Translations under genes and position numbers: made by a program
Notes under the pieces: model-generated
Seen by the model: the letters and a program-made list of their open reading frames with translations, nothing else
Told to the model about the DNA's origin: nothing
Databases searched by the model: none
Source of the DNA: Glossina fuscipes
Taxonomy: Eukaryota > Arthropoda > Insecta > Diptera > Glossinidae
DNA length: 64,000 nucleotides
NCBI RefSeq assembly: GCF_014805625.2
Contig: NW_023998456.1
Span: forward strand, 964,027-1,028,026
Reading direction: 5' to 3'
Part shown: piece by piece, positions 63,345 to 64,000 of the stretch
How the letters are laid out: each line of letters starts with the position of its first letter
Position numbering within the stretch: the stretch's first letter is position 1

Positions 63345-63534
63345 ATCCTTTAAAATTTGAAAAAAAGAACAGTTTTGGACATTTACAATTTTGGAATAAA
63401 AATCTTATACATTGCTATTAGTAATTTTTTGCATAAAAAGATTTTTAAATTAATTCATATCAATTAATAATAAAATAAAAGAAAAGGGTTGAAAAATTTG
63501 TGAAAAACGTTACGGATACGTTTTAAACTGTTGA

Positions 63535-63640
63535 GAGAGGGACAGACACGCTTCAAATAAATCAGAAAGTGATTCTGAATCAATCGGTATAAGTACAGTT
63601 TGATCGATCGCAAGTCCTTATAGGCATTTATATGGAAATC
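63535..63640 (-). repeat. Family A repeat fragment
   Basis: Reverse complement: ATACCGATTGATTCAGAATC, ACTTTCTGATTTATTTGAAG, CGTGTCTGTCCCTCTC, matching the family's middle. Confidence 0.5.
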
Positions 63641-63678
63641 TCAGTTTAGAATATTATTCCGAATATAATAAATATATC

Positions 63679-63679
63679 A

Positions 63680-63710
<31 letters not shown>

Positions 63711-63845
63711 AATTTAGCTAGGGAATAAATTCCAAGACTAAAGTCTTAAAGCACTAGCATCTAAGGGTGTTGGCTTTATTGAAAACTCTATCTTAGTTGA
63801 GATTTCAACCATTAAGATAAATAATCCCTGGTACAGAGAAATAAT
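63679..63845 (-). mobile_element. tRNA-derived SINE, - copy
   Basis: Read on the - strand: a B-box-like GGTTGAAATC (63801-63810), a body with GCTAGTGCTTTAAGACTTTA and GTCTTGGAATTTATTCCCTA, and an (ATA)n tail at 63680-63709. The body matches the SINE at 22412-22565 almost base for base over about 45 bases. Confidence 0.62.
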
Positions 63846-64000
63846 TGCACATATCCAAAAAATTGAAAAATTTGATGTTAATTCTTTCCATATATTCACA
63901 CAAGTGCTTGAAATATAATATATAATCTTTTTTATATAAATGTATCAAAAATGTGCATTCATCTCCCCTTGTACGTCTCCTGAATAGTTTTATACAATTT

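Overview
The window is nuclear DNA of a higher fly, most likely a tephritid fruit fly or a near relative. That placing is an inference. It rests on AT-rich sequence full of microsatellites, intron-bearing genes whose proteins are close to but clearly diverged from Drosophila orthologs, and heavy transposon debris. Exons were read by eye from splice sites and protein resemblance; no search was run.

Four protein-coding loci are recognisable. (1) Drep2 (+), a CIDE-N/DFF-family protein, with a first coding exon at 7047-7199 and three well-supported exons at 13530-15067. (2) A locus on the - strand, probably the condensin subunit Cap-G, split by a 10-N assembly gap: an N-terminal exon at 36060-36245, a C-terminal piece at 35716-35982, and the middle missing. 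(3) A complete five-exon prophenoloxidase PPO1 (-), 41993-44339, 692 codons, with all six copper-binding histidines. (4) The first coding exon of the voltage-gated K+ channel gene Elk (+), 56759-56878; the rest of that gene lies beyond the right edge. Two candidate terminal exons of an unrecognised + strand gene lie near the left edge (2752-2857, 4072-4454).

The remainder is introns, UTRs and repeats. About 18 pieces of one dispersed repeat family (called family A here) occur throughout, in both orientations. Two members of a tRNA-derived SINE family, with a possible third, end in (AAT)n-type tails. Also present are a 430-bp mariner deletion derivative with intact inverted repeats and TA flanks, a second mariner fragment, a decayed Ty3/gypsy element, a fragment resembling R2-group non-LTR elements, and a P/THAP-like transposase remnant. 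Three tandem duplications have periods of 70, 66 and 55 bp.

The most unusual region is 61.3-63.4 kb, inside what should be an Elk intron. It holds an intact-looking Nup75/Nup85 exon joined to a frameshifted CDK10 kinase fragment, followed by an unidentified protein-like stretch and the P-like transposase remnant, all on the - strand. No new defence or metabolic system was found. The genes do not form a pathway: PPO1 serves melanisation, Drep2 is a CIDE protein, Cap-G is mitotic and Elk is neuronal.
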